A DNA stretch of 64,000 nucleotides from CAVSIP01 sp963728075 (GTDB lineage: Bacteria > Actinomycetota > Actinomycetes > JAFAQI01 > DASSKL01). Shown one piece after another: positions 24,346 through 32,349 of this stretch. The stretch's first letter is position 1. Every line of letters begins with the position of its first letter. Under the pieces are notes generated by a model. It had not been told where the DNA came from. It did no database searches and saw nothing but the letters and a program-made list of their open reading frames with translations. The position numbers were made by a program, and so were the translations under genes. The stretch lies in assembly GCA_963728075.1 (NCBI GenBank), contig CAVSIP010000003.1:1-64000 (forward strand), in the 5' to 3' direction.

Positions 24346-24923
24346 CTGCCGGCGACCGGCAGCGCGTGCTCGCCGCAGGGCACCAGCCGGTAGAGCGGGA
24401 CCGTGGCGGTGATCCCCCGCAACGCCCGGCGGCCGGCCGGCTCGGCGACGAGCCCGGCGGCACCGGCCGCGTACGCCACCTCGTGCGTGGCCAGCACCTC
24501 GCCCGCGCGTGCCGCGGTGCTGATCCGCGCGGCGACGTTGACGCCGCCGCCGACGTAGTCGGGCAGGCCGAGCGGGGTGGCGACGCGTACGGCGCCGCCG
24601 TGGTGGACGCCGACTCGCAGCGGCGGCAGCGGGGCGTCGGCCCAGGCCGCGTCGAGGCGGGCCACCGTGCGCAGCATCGGCACGGGCGTCTCGGCCACCA
24701 GCAGCAGCCCGTCACCGAGGGTCTTCACGAGCTCCACGCCGGTGTCCGCGGCCGCGTGGAGCGTCGCCTGCTGGAGCCGGGCGACCACCACCGCCGCCGC
24801 GCCGTCGCCCTCCCGCTCGGTGAGCGCCGTGAAGCCGACGAGGTCGACGAAGGCGAACGTCCAGTCGCCGGCGGCGGGCGCGTCGAGGTGCAGCGCCTGC
24901 GGGGCGAGCGCCACCGCCGTCAC
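24342..24923 (-). CDS. Class III adenylate/guanylate cyclase domain protein
   Basis: The 193-aa protein is essentially one cyclase catalytic domain. FVDLVGFTAL carries the first metal-binding Asp (D27), VKTLGDGLLL the second Asp and the substrate Lys, and GGGVNVAARIS the conserved Asn/Arg pair. All catalytic residues appear present, so it could make cAMP. It is cytosolic, with no membrane segment. It is last in the DUF4097-PadR-cyclase operon (GTGA overlap at 24920) and overlaps the convergent LPxTG-like gene by 4 bp. Confidence 0.83.
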   Translation of the reverse strand: MTAVALAPQALHLDAPAAGDWTFAFVDLVGFTALTEREGDGAAAVVVARLQQATLHAAADTGVELVKTLGDGLLLVAETPVPMLRTVARLDAAWADAPLPPLRVGVHHGGAVRVATPLGLPDYVGGGVNVAARISTAARAGEVLATHEVAYAAGAAGLVAEPAGRRALRGITATVPLYRLVPCGEHALPVAGS

Positions 24924-25495
24924 CGGTCGTCCCGGAGCGCGTCGAGCACCGACCGGCGCAGGTCGGCCAGCCGCTGGCGGGCCTGGCGGACCCGGTCGTC
25001 GTCGGCGGACCGCGCGACCCGCATCACCTCCGCGGTGAGCGCGGACAGGTCCTTGCCCAGCGCGGCGAGCTCCGGCGCGTCCGTCCGGCCGGCCACCCGT
25101 TCCTGCCGGCGGACGTCCCGGGCCGCCTGCTTGAGCTCCGTACGCAGCTCGCGCACCGAGCGCCGTACCTCCGTCCGGACGTCCTGAGCCAGCTGCTTGA
25201 CCGACCGGCGCAGCTCCGCCTCGACGCGGGCGAGCTCGTCCCGGTGCGCGTCGAGCTCGGCGCGCCCGGCGTCGGTCAGCCGGTACACCTTGCGGCCGTC
25301 GCGCTCCTCGTGCTCGACCAGCCCCTCGGCCTCGAGCCGGGACAGCCGCGGGTAGATCGTGCCGGCCGACGGCGAGTACATGCCGAGGAACAGGTCCTCG
25401 AGCGTGGAGATCACCTCGTAGCCGTGGCGCGGGCTCTCCTCCAGCAGCTTGAGCAGGTAGAGGCGCAGCGCGCCGTGGCGGAACACCGGGCTCAC
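24920..25495 (-). CDS. PadR-family transcriptional regulator
   Basis: The winged-helix domain is clear: LYLLKLLEESPRHGYEVIST, MYSPSAGTIYPRLSRLEAEG, LVEHEERDGRKVYRLTDAGR. A long coiled-coil-like C-terminus of charged heptads follows (AELRRSVKQLAQDVRTEVRR). GTG 25495 overlaps the DUF4097 stop by 4 bp. Regulators of this type usually repress their own operon; the CGCGATAT boxes upstream of the DUF4097 gene are the likely target. Confidence 0.88.
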   Translation of the reverse strand: MSPVFRHGALRLYLLKLLEESPRHGYEVISTLEDLFLGMYSPSAGTIYPRLSRLEAEGLVEHEERDGRKVYRLTDAGRAELDAHRDELARVEAELRRSVKQLAQDVRTEVRRSVRELRTELKQAARDVRRQERVAGRTDAPELAALGKDLSALTAEVMRVARSADDDRVRQARQRLADLRRSVLDALRDDR

Positions 25496-26292
25496 GACGG
25501 CTCCCGCACCAGCAGGGACACGTCGCCGGAGACCGTCCGCGCGCGCAGCGTGACCGTGCCGCCGCCGAGCACGCCGTGCAGGGTCTGCTGACCGGGGCGG
25601 GTGGCCTGGGTCAGGCCGTCGACAGTCGCGGACAGTCGCCCGGAGGTGGAGCGGACGTCGACCGACGTGCCGTCGTACGTCGGCAGCCGGACCGTGACGT
25701 CGCCCGAGACCGTCTTGAGGTCGACGAGCGCGCCGTCGTCGGGCTCGATGTCGAGGATCACGTCGCCGGAGACGGCGTGCGCGCGCACGGAGGCGGGGGA
25801 GCCCTCGACGACGGTGAGGTCGCCGGAGACCGAGTCGAAGGCGAGGTTGCCCGCGAGGGCGCGGCACTCGAGGTCGCCGGAGACGCTCTTGCCGGTGACC
25901 CGCCCGCTCAGCGCGTCGAGCACGACCTCGCCGGAGACGCTGCGCACCTCGGCGAGCCCCTTCGTCCCGGTGACGACGGCGTCCGCGGAGACCACGCCGA
26001 TCCGGACGTCGCACTCCTCCGGCACGGCGACGGACAGCGACACCTTGCGGCGCTGGCCGCGCAGCCAGCCGAGCACCTTGTCCCAGCCGAGGTCGTCGTA
26101 GCCGACCCGCAGCACGTCGCCGTCGAGGCTGACGCGCAGGTCCGCGCCGGTGATGGCCGTGACCTCGACGTGCGCGCCGTCGACGTCACCGGCGATGACG
26201 TCCACGTCCCCGGAGACGACCGTGACGTGCACGGCGCGTACGGGTCCGGGGACGTCGATCTGGGTCGGTTCCGAGACCGTCCAGGCGTCCAT
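25492..26292 (-). CDS. DUF4097 beta-repeat (adhesin-like) protein
   Basis: The protein is built from repeated short beta-strand units carrying (V/S)SGD: VVSGDVDVIAG, SVSGEVVLDALSG, KSVSGDLECRAL, DSVSGDLTVVEG, HAVSGDVILDIE, KTVSGDVTVRLP. This is the right-handed beta-helix pattern of DUF4097. There is no signal peptide, so the protein is cytoplasmic. The start at M (MDAWTVSEPTQIDV) is chosen because the longer start at 26331 would place two of the three upstream boxes inside the coding region. Confidence 0.8.
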   Translation of the reverse strand: MDAWTVSEPTQIDVPGPVRAVHVTVVSGDVDVIAGDVDGAHVEVTAITGADLRVSLDGDVLRVGYDDLGWDKVLGWLRGQRRKVSLSVAVPEECDVRIGVVSADAVVTGTKGLAEVRSVSGEVVLDALSGRVTGKSVSGDLECRALAGNLAFDSVSGDLTVVEGSPASVRAHAVSGDVILDIEPDDGALVDLKTVSGDVTVRLPTYDGTSVDVRSTSGRLSATVDGLTQATRPGQQTLHGVLGGGTVTLRARTVSGDVSLLVREPS

Positions 26293-26310
26293 GGGCACCC
26301 CCGACACGAC

Positions 26311-26369
26311 ATATCGCGTTGACCGGCTCACGCTATATCGCGTCTAAGGTGCCGTCAAGACATATCGCG
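26311..26369 (-). promoter_or_regulatory. Three CGCGATAT boxes upstream of the DUF4097-PadR operon
   Basis: ATATCGCG occurs at 26311-26318, 26335-26342 and 26362-26369 (CGCGATAT on the coding strand), spaced 24 and 27 bp, within 80 bp of the operon start. AT-containing 8-mers are rare in this DNA, and PadR proteins bind AT-rich dyads. Likely the autoregulatory operator and promoter. Confidence 0.65.
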
Positions 26370-26427
26370 AGTGCGGCCGCGCCGCTGCAAGTTGACGCTG
26401 TCTCGCGGCACCCGCGTGCCGCCCGCC

Positions 26428-26844
26428 TCAGCCGGCGGGGCGGAAGCGGACCAGGGCGGAGCCCTCGCCGGTGTCGTCGAAGGTCACCTGGACGGCCATG
26501 TCCACGGCGACGTCGGCCGGGTCGCAGCCCACGACGTTGGTCATCACGCGCGGGCCCTCCTCGAGCTCGACGTACGCGAGCACGAACGGGACGGCGTTGC
26601 GGTACGCGCCCTCGCCGCGGTGGCAGACGGTGTACGAGTACACCCGCCCGCGCCCGGACGCCTCGAACCACTCGGTGTCGAGGCTGGCGCAGTCCGGGCA
26701 GATCGCCCGCGGGTACCAGATCACCGTGCTGCAGGCGCGGCACCGCTTGAGCAGCAGCCGGCCCTCGGCGGTCGCCTCCCAGAACTCCCTGGTCTCCGGC
26801 GACACCGGCGGCGCAGGCGCGGGCAGCCCCGTACTGGTGGTCAT
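26428..26844 (-). CDS. DUF35 zinc-ribbon/OB-fold acyl-CoA-associated protein
   Basis: The zinc ribbon is RCRACSTVIWYPRAICPDC (two CxxC pairs, residues ~35-53), followed by an OB fold (GRGRVYSYTVCHRGEG, AYVELEEGPRVMTNVVGCD). DUF35 proteins pair with thiolase-like enzymes and HMG-CoA synthase-like proteins; in steroid degradation a DUF35 domain forms the complex with aldolase Ltp2. The start MTTSTGLPAP is preceded by GGAAGGG. It lies downstream of the thiolase-like gene and a conserved intergenic repeat. Confidence 0.87.
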   Translation of the reverse strand: MTTSTGLPAPAPPVSPETREFWEATAEGRLLLKRCRACSTVIWYPRAICPDCASLDTEWFEASGRGRVYSYTVCHRGEGAYRNAVPFVLAYVELEEGPRVMTNVVGCDPADVAVDMAVQVTFDDTGEGSALVRFRPAG

Positions 26845-26860
26845 CGGCACATCCCTTCCA

Positions 26861-26945
26861 CCCCGACCGACGGCAGGGCATTGGCGCGAGATCTGGACTC
26901 CGTACGGCGTGTCTCCCGGCGTTGGCGCCAACGCCCGGAGAGGGG
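26861..26945 (-). repeat. Conserved intergenic palindromic element, copy A
   Basis: Read in the direction of the flanking genes it begins CCCCTCTCCGGG, continues with the 18-bp perfect palindrome GGCGTTGGCGCCAACGCC (26918-26935), then GACACGCCGTACGG and TCCAGAT. It ends just before the ribosome-binding site of the DUF35 gene. Copy B is at 50701-50786 in the same sense relative to transcription. Over the first 56 aligned columns the copies differ at four. Confidence 0.8.
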
Positions 26946-27010
26946 CGGGGGCGGCGGGGACGGCGGGCACCAACCGGGCGGCGGCGGCGGGGGCAGGGCG
27001 GCGGCTCGGC

Positions 27011-28177
27011 TCATGCGTCCTCCGCTCCGAGGATGAGGGTGGCGCTGCCCATGCGGGTCGCGAGCGAGCCGCCGGTGCCGTGCGCCAGCGCGAGCCGGCA
27101 GTCGGGCACCTGCACCTCCGGGTGCGCCTCGCCGCGCAGCTGGCGTACGGCCTCGATCACCTTGGTCATGCCGCCGCGGTTGGTGGGGTGGTTGTTGCAC
27201 AGGCCGCCGCCGTCGGTGTTGAACGGCAGCCGGCCGTGCGGCGCGACGAGCGCGCCGTCGCTGACGAACCGCCCGCCCTCGCCCTTCTCGCAGAAGCCGA
27301 GGTCCTCGATCGTCTCCAGCACGGTGATCGTGAACGAGTCGTAGATCGACGCGTAGTCGATGTCCGCCGGGGTGACCCCCGCCTCCTCGAACGCCCGCGG
27401 CCCGGACCAGCGGGCGCCGGTGTAGGTGAGGTCCACGCGCCCGTTGTCGGTGTGCTTGGGCGCCTCGCCGTGCCCGAGCACCTGCACGCACGTGCGGTCC
27501 AGCGACCGGGCGACCTCCGGGCTGACCACGACGACCGCGCCGCCGCCGTCGGTGATCACACAGCAGTCCAGCAGGTGCAGCGGGTCGGACACCATGCGCG
27601 AGGCCAGCACGTCCTCGACGGTCACCGCCTTCGGCAGGAACGCATTCGGGTTGTGCTGCGCGTGCAGCGACGCCGCGACCTTGATCTCGGCGAGCTGCTC
27701 GCTCGTCGTCCCGTACTCGTGCATGTGCCGCCGGGCGGCGAGCGCGTACATGCCGATGGTCGAGGTGCCGTAGACGACCTCGAAGCCGGCCTCCGGCGCG
27801 GACAGGAACCCGCCGCGGCCGCCGAAGTCGCGCTGCCGTGGTCGCCCGGCCAGGGTGATGAGCGCGACGCTGCACTTGCCGGCGGCGATCGCGGCGGCGG
27901 CGTGCCCGACGTGCGCGACGTACGACGAGCCGCCCATCTCGGTGGAGTCCAGGTACGACAGCTTCGTCAGGCCCAGGTAGTCGGCCATCGACAGCATCCC
28001 GAAGCCCGGCGCGTCCCCGGCACAGAAGTAGCCGTCGACATCCGCCATGGTCAGCCCGGCGTCGGCGAGCGCGCCGAGGGCGACCTCGGCGTGCACCTGT
28101 GCCGTGGACTTGTCGGGGATGTCGCGCAGCGGGTGCTCGTACGCCCCGGCGATGAGGGCTCGTCCTCGTATCGTCAC
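27011..28177 (-). CDS. Thiolase-like lipid-transfer protein/aldolase (Ltp2-like)
   Basis: The thiolase fold is evident (AEVALGALADAGLTMADVDG; DCCVITDGGGAVVVV; NHPTNRGGMTKVIEA; HGTGGSLATR). The position of the thiolase nucleophilic Cys reads EMGGSSYVAH, with Ser instead of Cys. IYDSFTITVLETIEDLGFCE has the conserved Tyr of the Ltp-type aldolases. Such proteins with a DUF35 partner split beta-hydroxyacyl-CoA side chains (retro-aldol) rather than condense acetyl units. GTG 28177 (VTIRGRALIAGAYEHP) is the natural start. Its real substrate is unknown. Confidence 0.83.
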   Translation of the reverse strand: MTIRGRALIAGAYEHPLRDIPDKSTAQVHAEVALGALADAGLTMADVDGYFCAGDAPGFGMLSMADYLGLTKLSYLDSTEMGGSSYVAHVGHAAAAIAAGKCSVALITLAGRPRQRDFGGRGGFLSAPEAGFEVVYGTSTIGMYALAARRHMHEYGTTSEQLAEIKVAASLHAQHNPNAFLPKAVTVEDVLASRMVSDPLHLLDCCVITDGGGAVVVVSPEVARSLDRTCVQVLGHGEAPKHTDNGRVDLTYTGARWSGPRAFEEAGVTPADIDYASIYDSFTITVLETIEDLGFCEKGEGGRFVSDGALVAPHGRLPFNTDGGGLCNNHPTNRGGMTKVIEAVRQLRGEAHPEVQVPDCRLALAHGTGGSLATRMGSATLILGAEDA

Positions 28178-28196
28178 GACCGGGCACGATAGACGG

Positions 28197-29030
28197 GTGG
28201 ACGCCACCGCCTTGCTCCCGGACGGCCGTACGGTCGCGTACGCGACGTACGGCGACCCCGCCGGCCGCCCCGTCCTCTACCTGCACGGCGGGCTGTCCGG
28301 CCGGCTCGACGCCGCGGTGCTGGACGGCCCCGCCCAGGCGGTGGGGGTGCGCATCCTCGCACCCGACCGGCCGGGGATCGGCGGGTCGGACCGCTCCGCC
28401 GCACCGGACGTCGCGACCGTCGCTGCCGACGTGCCGGCGTTCGCCCACGCGCTGGGCGTCGACCGCTTCGCGCTGCTGGCGTGGTCGGGTGGCGCGCCGT
28501 ACGCGATGGCGACGCTCGCGGCCGGACCCGGCCGGGTGGGCGCCGCGGCGCTGGTCGGGGCGATGGCTCCGCTGGACGTCGCCCGGCGTACCGGTGAGTT
28601 CGGGCTGCTCGCCGACCGGGTGCTCTTCGCCCTCGCCGAGCGCGCGCCCTGGGCGATGGCGGCCGCGCTGTCCGCCGCCCGCCGGCTCCCCGACGCCGCG
28701 CTCCGGTTCGCGCTCGCGTCCGACGTCGACCCGGCCGAGCGCGACCTCGTCCGCGACCTCGACCTGACCTTCCTGCGTGCGGCGTTCGCCGGGGGCGTCG
28801 CCGGCACGGTCGACGACTACCGGCGGCTGGGTACGGACTGGGGCTTCCGGCTCGCCGACGTCCGGGCCCCCGTCACGCTGTGGCAGGGGACGGCTGACCG
28901 GCTCGTCCCGCCGTCGCACGCGCGGGCACTTGCGGAGCTGCTCCCCGCGGCGCAGGTGCGGAAGGTCCCGGGGGCGGGCCACTTCCTCCTGCACCACCAT
29001 GCCCAGACGGTGCTGGCCTCGCTAATCTGA
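28197..29030 (+). CDS. Alpha/beta hydrolase
   Basis: The 277-aa protein has the fold's landmarks: YLHGGLSGRLDA (oxyanion HG), LLAWSGGAPYAMA with nucleophile Ser, GTADRLVPPSHA with the acid, and GAGHFLLHHH with the catalytic His. GTG 28197 (VDATALLPDGRTVAYATYGD) is the typical family start. It is 5 bp upstream of a Baeyer-Villiger-type monooxygenase, so it may hydrolyse the ester or lactone that enzyme makes. Confidence 0.86.
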   Translation: MDATALLPDGRTVAYATYGDPAGRPVLYLHGGLSGRLDAAVLDGPAQAVGVRILAPDRPGIGGSDRSAAPDVATVAADVPAFAHALGVDRFALLAWSGGAPYAMATLAAGPGRVGAAALVGAMAPLDVARRTGEFGLLADRVLFALAERAPWAMAAALSAARRLPDAALRFALASDVDPAERDLVRDLDLTFLRAAFAGGVAGTVDDYRRLGTDWGFRLADVRAPVTLWQGTADRLVPPSHARALAELLPAAQVRKVPGAGHFLLHHHAQTVLASLI

Positions 29031-29035
29031 CGTTC

Positions 29036-30505
29036 ATGTCAGGTGAGCGGCGCAGCCAGCTGCGGATCGCCATCCTGGGTGCCGGTGCTTCGGGGCTCAA
29101 CATGGCGATCCGGCTCAAGCAGTCCGGGTTCACCCGGCTGACGCTGTTCGAGAAGGGCGACCGTGTCGGCGGGACCTGGCGCGACAACACCTACCCCGGC
29201 TCGGGCTGCGACGTGCCGTCGCACCTGTACTCCTACTCGTTCGAGCCGAAGCACGACTGGTCGCGCAAGTTCGCCGAGCAGCCGGAGATCCTCGCCTACT
29301 TCGAGCACTGCGCGCAGAAGTACGGCATCACGCCGCACATCCGCTTCAACACCGAGGTGGCCGGCGCCGAGTACGACGACGAGAGCGCGACCTGGCGGCT
29401 CCGTACGGCGGACGGCGAGACGTACGAGGCCGACGTGTTCATCGCCGCCACCGGGCAGCTCAACCGTCCCCTCGTGCCCGACCTGCCGGGCCTGGCGGAC
29501 TTCGAGGGGGCGTCCTGGCACTCGGCCCGCTGGGACCACGACCACGACCTCACCGGCGACGACGTCGCCGTCGTGGGCAACGGCGCCAGCGCGGTGCAGT
29601 TCGTGCCGGTCGTCGCCGAGCGCGCCAAGACCCTGACCGTCTTCCAGCGCACCGCCAACTACGTGGGCCCGAAGAAGGACCGCCCGTTCACCGCTGCCGA
29701 GAAGTGGGCCTTCGCCCACGTGCCCGGGCTCGACCGGCTCTACCGCTGGGCGATCTACTGGCAGTTCGAGGCACGCTTCCTCGCCTTCCGCCGCGACAGC
29801 GCGATCGGTCGCACGGTGCGCGAGCGGTTCGTCGACGAGCTGGCGCCGCTGGTGTCCGACCGGCTGCCGGAGAGCGCGGTCGTCCCCGACTACCCGGTCG
29901 GCTGCAAGCGGATCCTCATCTCGAACGACTACTACCCGGCCCTGCAGCGGCCGAATGTGCGGGTCGTGCAGAGCCCGATCGCCCGCGTCACGGCCGGCGG
30001 CCTGGTCACGGCGGACGGCGAGGAGCACCACGCCGACACGCTGGTCTTCGCGACCGGCTTCGACGCGACCAACTTCCTCGGCGACGTGACGGTCAGCGGC
30101 ACCGACGGGGTGAAGCTGCGCGACGTCTGGCGGGACGGCGCGGAGGCCTACCTCGGCATGGCGGTCCCGGGCTTCCCGAACTTCTTCATGCTGTACGGGC
30201 CGAACACCAACCTCGGCCACAACTCGATCCTGTTCATGGTCGAGCGCCAGGTCGAGTACGTGCTCACGTGCCTGGCGGACATGGTCGAGCACGGCGCTCG
30301 CTCGCTCGAGGTGCGCCGCGAGGTCTTCCGCCGGTTCGAGGAGAGGGTGCAGCGCAGGATGCAGTCGACGGTGTGGGCGGCGGGCTGCCGCAGCTGGTAC
30401 AAGACCGCCAGCGGACGGGTGACGCAGAACTGGCCGACGTTCACGGTCGCGTACTGGCGCGACACGGTCCGTCCGCGCATGGCCGACTTCGTGCGCCGTG
30501 GCTGA
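29036..30505 (+). CDS. Baeyer-Villiger-type flavin monooxygenase
   Basis: A 489-aa FAD/NADPH enzyme. The first Rossmann motif is AILGAGASGLNMAIRLK (~residue 12), followed by GGTWRDNTYPGSGCDVPS. The Baeyer-Villiger fingerprint FEGASWHSARWD matches FxGxxxHxxxW (~157-168). The second Rossmann motif is VVGNGASAVQ, then the ATGF motif (VFATGFDATNF). It inserts oxygen into ketones to make esters; the substrate cannot be read off. It overlaps the LLM oxidoreductase by 8 bp and belongs with the hydrolase upstream. Confidence 0.9.
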   Translation: MSGERRSQLRIAILGAGASGLNMAIRLKQSGFTRLTLFEKGDRVGGTWRDNTYPGSGCDVPSHLYSYSFEPKHDWSRKFAEQPEILAYFEHCAQKYGITPHIRFNTEVAGAEYDDESATWRLRTADGETYEADVFIAATGQLNRPLVPDLPGLADFEGASWHSARWDHDHDLTGDDVAVVGNGASAVQFVPVVAERAKTLTVFQRTANYVGPKKDRPFTAAEKWAFAHVPGLDRLYRWAIYWQFEARFLAFRRDSAIGRTVRERFVDELAPLVSDRLPESAVVPDYPVGCKRILISNDYYPALQRPNVRVVQSPIARVTAGGLVTADGEEHHADTLVFATGFDATNFLGDVTVSGTDGVKLRDVWRDGAEAYLGMAVPGFPNFFMLYGPNTNLGHNSILFMVERQVEYVLTCLADMVEHGARSLEVRREVFRRFEERVQRRMQSTVWAAGCRSWYKTASGRVTQNWPTFTVAYWRDTVRPRMADFVRRG

Positions 30506-31412
30506 CCTCGACCGCCTGCCGGGGGTGTCGCTCGCGGCGGTGCCCGGCCGCCGGCAGCGCACGCTGGAGCTGGCGCAGGAGATCGAGCGCCGCGGGTTCG
30601 CCGGCATCTACGGACCGTCGTTCGGCGACGTCATGTCGCTGTGCCTGTCGCTCGCGCACGTCACCGAGCGGATCCGCTTCGGCACCTCGATCCTGCCGAT
30701 CTACCTGCGCCACCCGGCCGACCTCGCCGGCGCTGCCGCGTACCTGCACGAGGTCAGCGGCGGCCGGTTCCACCTCGGCCTCGGGGTCAGCCACGGGCCG
30801 GCCCACCAGCGGCTGGGCGTGCAGACCGGCAAGCCACTCACGGACATGCGGGAGTACGTGACGGCGCTGCGTGCGGCGAGCGGTGACCGTGACGCGCTGC
30901 CACCGATCGTGCTGGCGACCCTGCGGACGCGGATGCTGGAGCTGGCGGCGGAGGTCGGCGACGGCGCCGTCTGGGCGAACGGCGCGCGCAGCCACATGCA
31001 GCGCTCGCTCGCGGCCGTCCCGGCCGAGCGGCGGGCGGCCGGGTTCTTCGTCGGCAACATGATCCCGACCGTCATCGACGCCGACCGTGCCGCTGCCGCG
31101 GCCGTGTGCCGCAAGGCGCTGGTCGGCTACGTCGCGCTGCCGAACTACCGCAACTACTGGAAGGAAGCCGGCTACGGCGAGGAGATGGCGGCCATCGAGC
31201 AGGCGCTCGCCGCCGGGGAGCGCGACCGGGTGCCGGCGCTGATGAGCGAGCGCTGGCTGTCCGACGTGACGCTGTACGGGTCGGCCGCCGAGGTGCGCGA
31301 CGGCGTCGCCGCGTGGCGCGAGGCCGGAGTCGACATGCCGATCCTCGTCCCGTCGTCGACGTCCGGCGGCCAGCTGCGCGCGTTCGAGGAGCTCTTCGCC
31401 GCCTTCGCCTGA
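30498..31412 (+). CDS. LLM-class (luciferase-like) oxidoreductase, probably F420-dependent
   Basis: The TIM-barrel luciferase-like protein has EIERRGFAGIYGPSFGDVMS, RIRFGTSILPIYLRHPADLA and SGGRFHLGLGVSHGPAHQRL, patterns of F420-dependent mycobacterial-type oxidoreductases. GRFHLGLG is the cofactor-binding landmark. It starts inside the end of the monooxygenase gene (8-bp overlap) and completes a hydrolase-monooxygenase-LLM operon. The substrate is unknown; an alcohol/ketone interconversion before or after Baeyer-Villiger oxidation is plausible. Confidence 0.85.
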   Translation: MADLDRLPGVSLAAVPGRRQRTLELAQEIERRGFAGIYGPSFGDVMSLCLSLAHVTERIRFGTSILPIYLRHPADLAGAAAYLHEVSGGRFHLGLGVSHGPAHQRLGVQTGKPLTDMREYVTALRAASGDRDALPPIVLATLRTRMLELAAEVGDGAVWANGARSHMQRSLAAVPAERRAAGFFVGNMIPTVIDADRAAAAAVCRKALVGYVALPNYRNYWKEAGYGEEMAAIEQALAAGERDRVPALMSERWLSDVTLYGSAAEVRDGVAAWREAGVDMPILVPSSTSGGQLRAFEELFAAFA

Positions 31413-31418
31413 GGCGGC

Positions 31419-31862
31419 TCAGTCGGACAGGTGCTCCAGCGCGGCCGTGAGCCGGTCCAGGTCGCCGGCGGCCAGGTGGTCGAGCAGGTGCTCGCGCACG
31501 CCGCGCAGGTGGGTGGGGTAGGCGCGCTCCAGCGTGGCGAGGCCCGCATCGGTGAGCGCGGCGTGGACCACGCGCGCGTCGGCGGTGCAGCGCTCCCGCC
31601 GGACCAGGCCCTGGCGCTCGAGCTTGTCGACCAGCCGGGTCACGCCGCTCGCGGTGAGGTGGCAGTGCCGGCTGAGGTCGTTCATCCGGGCCCGCCGCTC
31701 CGGGGACTCCGACAGGTGGGCCAGCACCTCGTACGCGCCCAGCGACAGGTCGTGCTCGGCGACGAGGTCGGCCTCCAGCCGGCGCAGCACCGTCGCCTGG
31801 GCCTGCAGGAACGCGTGCCAGGCCGCCGTTTCCCGGGCGTCGAGCGGCCGCGGGGTCTGCAT
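31419..31862 (-). CDS. MarR-family transcriptional regulator
   Basis: The winged helix is clear: LSLGAYEVLAHLSESPERRA, RMNDLSRHCHLTASGVTRLV, DKLERQGLVRRERCTADARV. The 147-aa length is typical. It is convergent with the LLM gene, 6 bp between stops, and is a candidate regulator of the adjoining catabolic operon. Confidence 0.88.
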   Translation of the reverse strand: MQTPRPLDARETAAWHAFLQAQATVLRRLEADLVAEHDLSLGAYEVLAHLSESPERRARMNDLSRHCHLTASGVTRLVDKLERQGLVRRERCTADARVVHAALTDAGLATLERAYPTHLRGVREHLLDHLAAGDLDRLTAALEHLSD

Positions 31863-31892
31863 GAAGGCCAGGTTACCGGCGGGTAGTTGCGA

Positions 31893-32333
31893 TCACAATG
31901 ATCCGCTCAGCCGCCGGGCGAGGCCCTCCGGGTCGGCGACGGTGACTGTCGCCCCCGGGTGCCGCAGCCGGCCGCTGGGCTCGATGGCCGGGACCGGCTC
32001 GTGGAACCGGATGCACAGCCCGGGGCCGGCGCTGGTCGCGAACGTGACGCCGCGGTCGGCCAGGGACAGCCGGGCCGGTCCCGCCGTACGCAGGAACGAG
32101 TACGGACCCGTGACCTGGGCCCCGGCGACGTTCGCCAGCGGCAAGGTGAGCGACCACGGGCCGAAGCGGATCGCCAGGACGGTGTCGTCGACGGTCACCC
32201 GGGTGGTGGCGGGGGTCACGCCGAAGGGCAGCGCGGCGAGCTGGTGGGAGCGGTCGAAGCGGAACGCGAAGGTGTCGGGCACCAGGAGTCCCTGCCCACC
32301 CGCCCCCGTGAGGATTCCTCGTAGCCGGCTCAC
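31893..32333 (-). CDS. Conserved-looking hypothetical protein (146 aa)
   Basis: A soluble beta-rich protein with good codon bias: FAFRFDRSHQLAALPFGVTP, ILAIRFGPWSLTLPLANVAG-type segments and a C-terminal ADPEGLARRLSG. The pattern (GPWSL...GPYSFLRTAGPARLSLAD) resembles actinobacterial proteins of unknown function. No catalytic motif or membrane segment is visible. It is followed closely by the regulator gene on the same strand. Confidence 0.65.
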   Translation of the reverse strand: MSRLRGILTGAGGQGLLVPDTFAFRFDRSHQLAALPFGVTPATTRVTVDDTVLAIRFGPWSLTLPLANVAGAQVTGPYSFLRTAGPARLSLADRGVTFATSAGPGLCIRFHEPVPAIEPSGRLRHPGATVTVADPEGLARRLSGSL

Positions 32334-32349
32334 ATCAGGACGGCGGCAC

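Noticed and set aside
27011..28177. Calling the thiolase-like protein an acetyl-CoA acetyltransferase
   Set aside because: The nucleophilic Cys position is Ser (GGSSY) and a DUF35 partner is present, which point to an Ltp-type aldolase instead.
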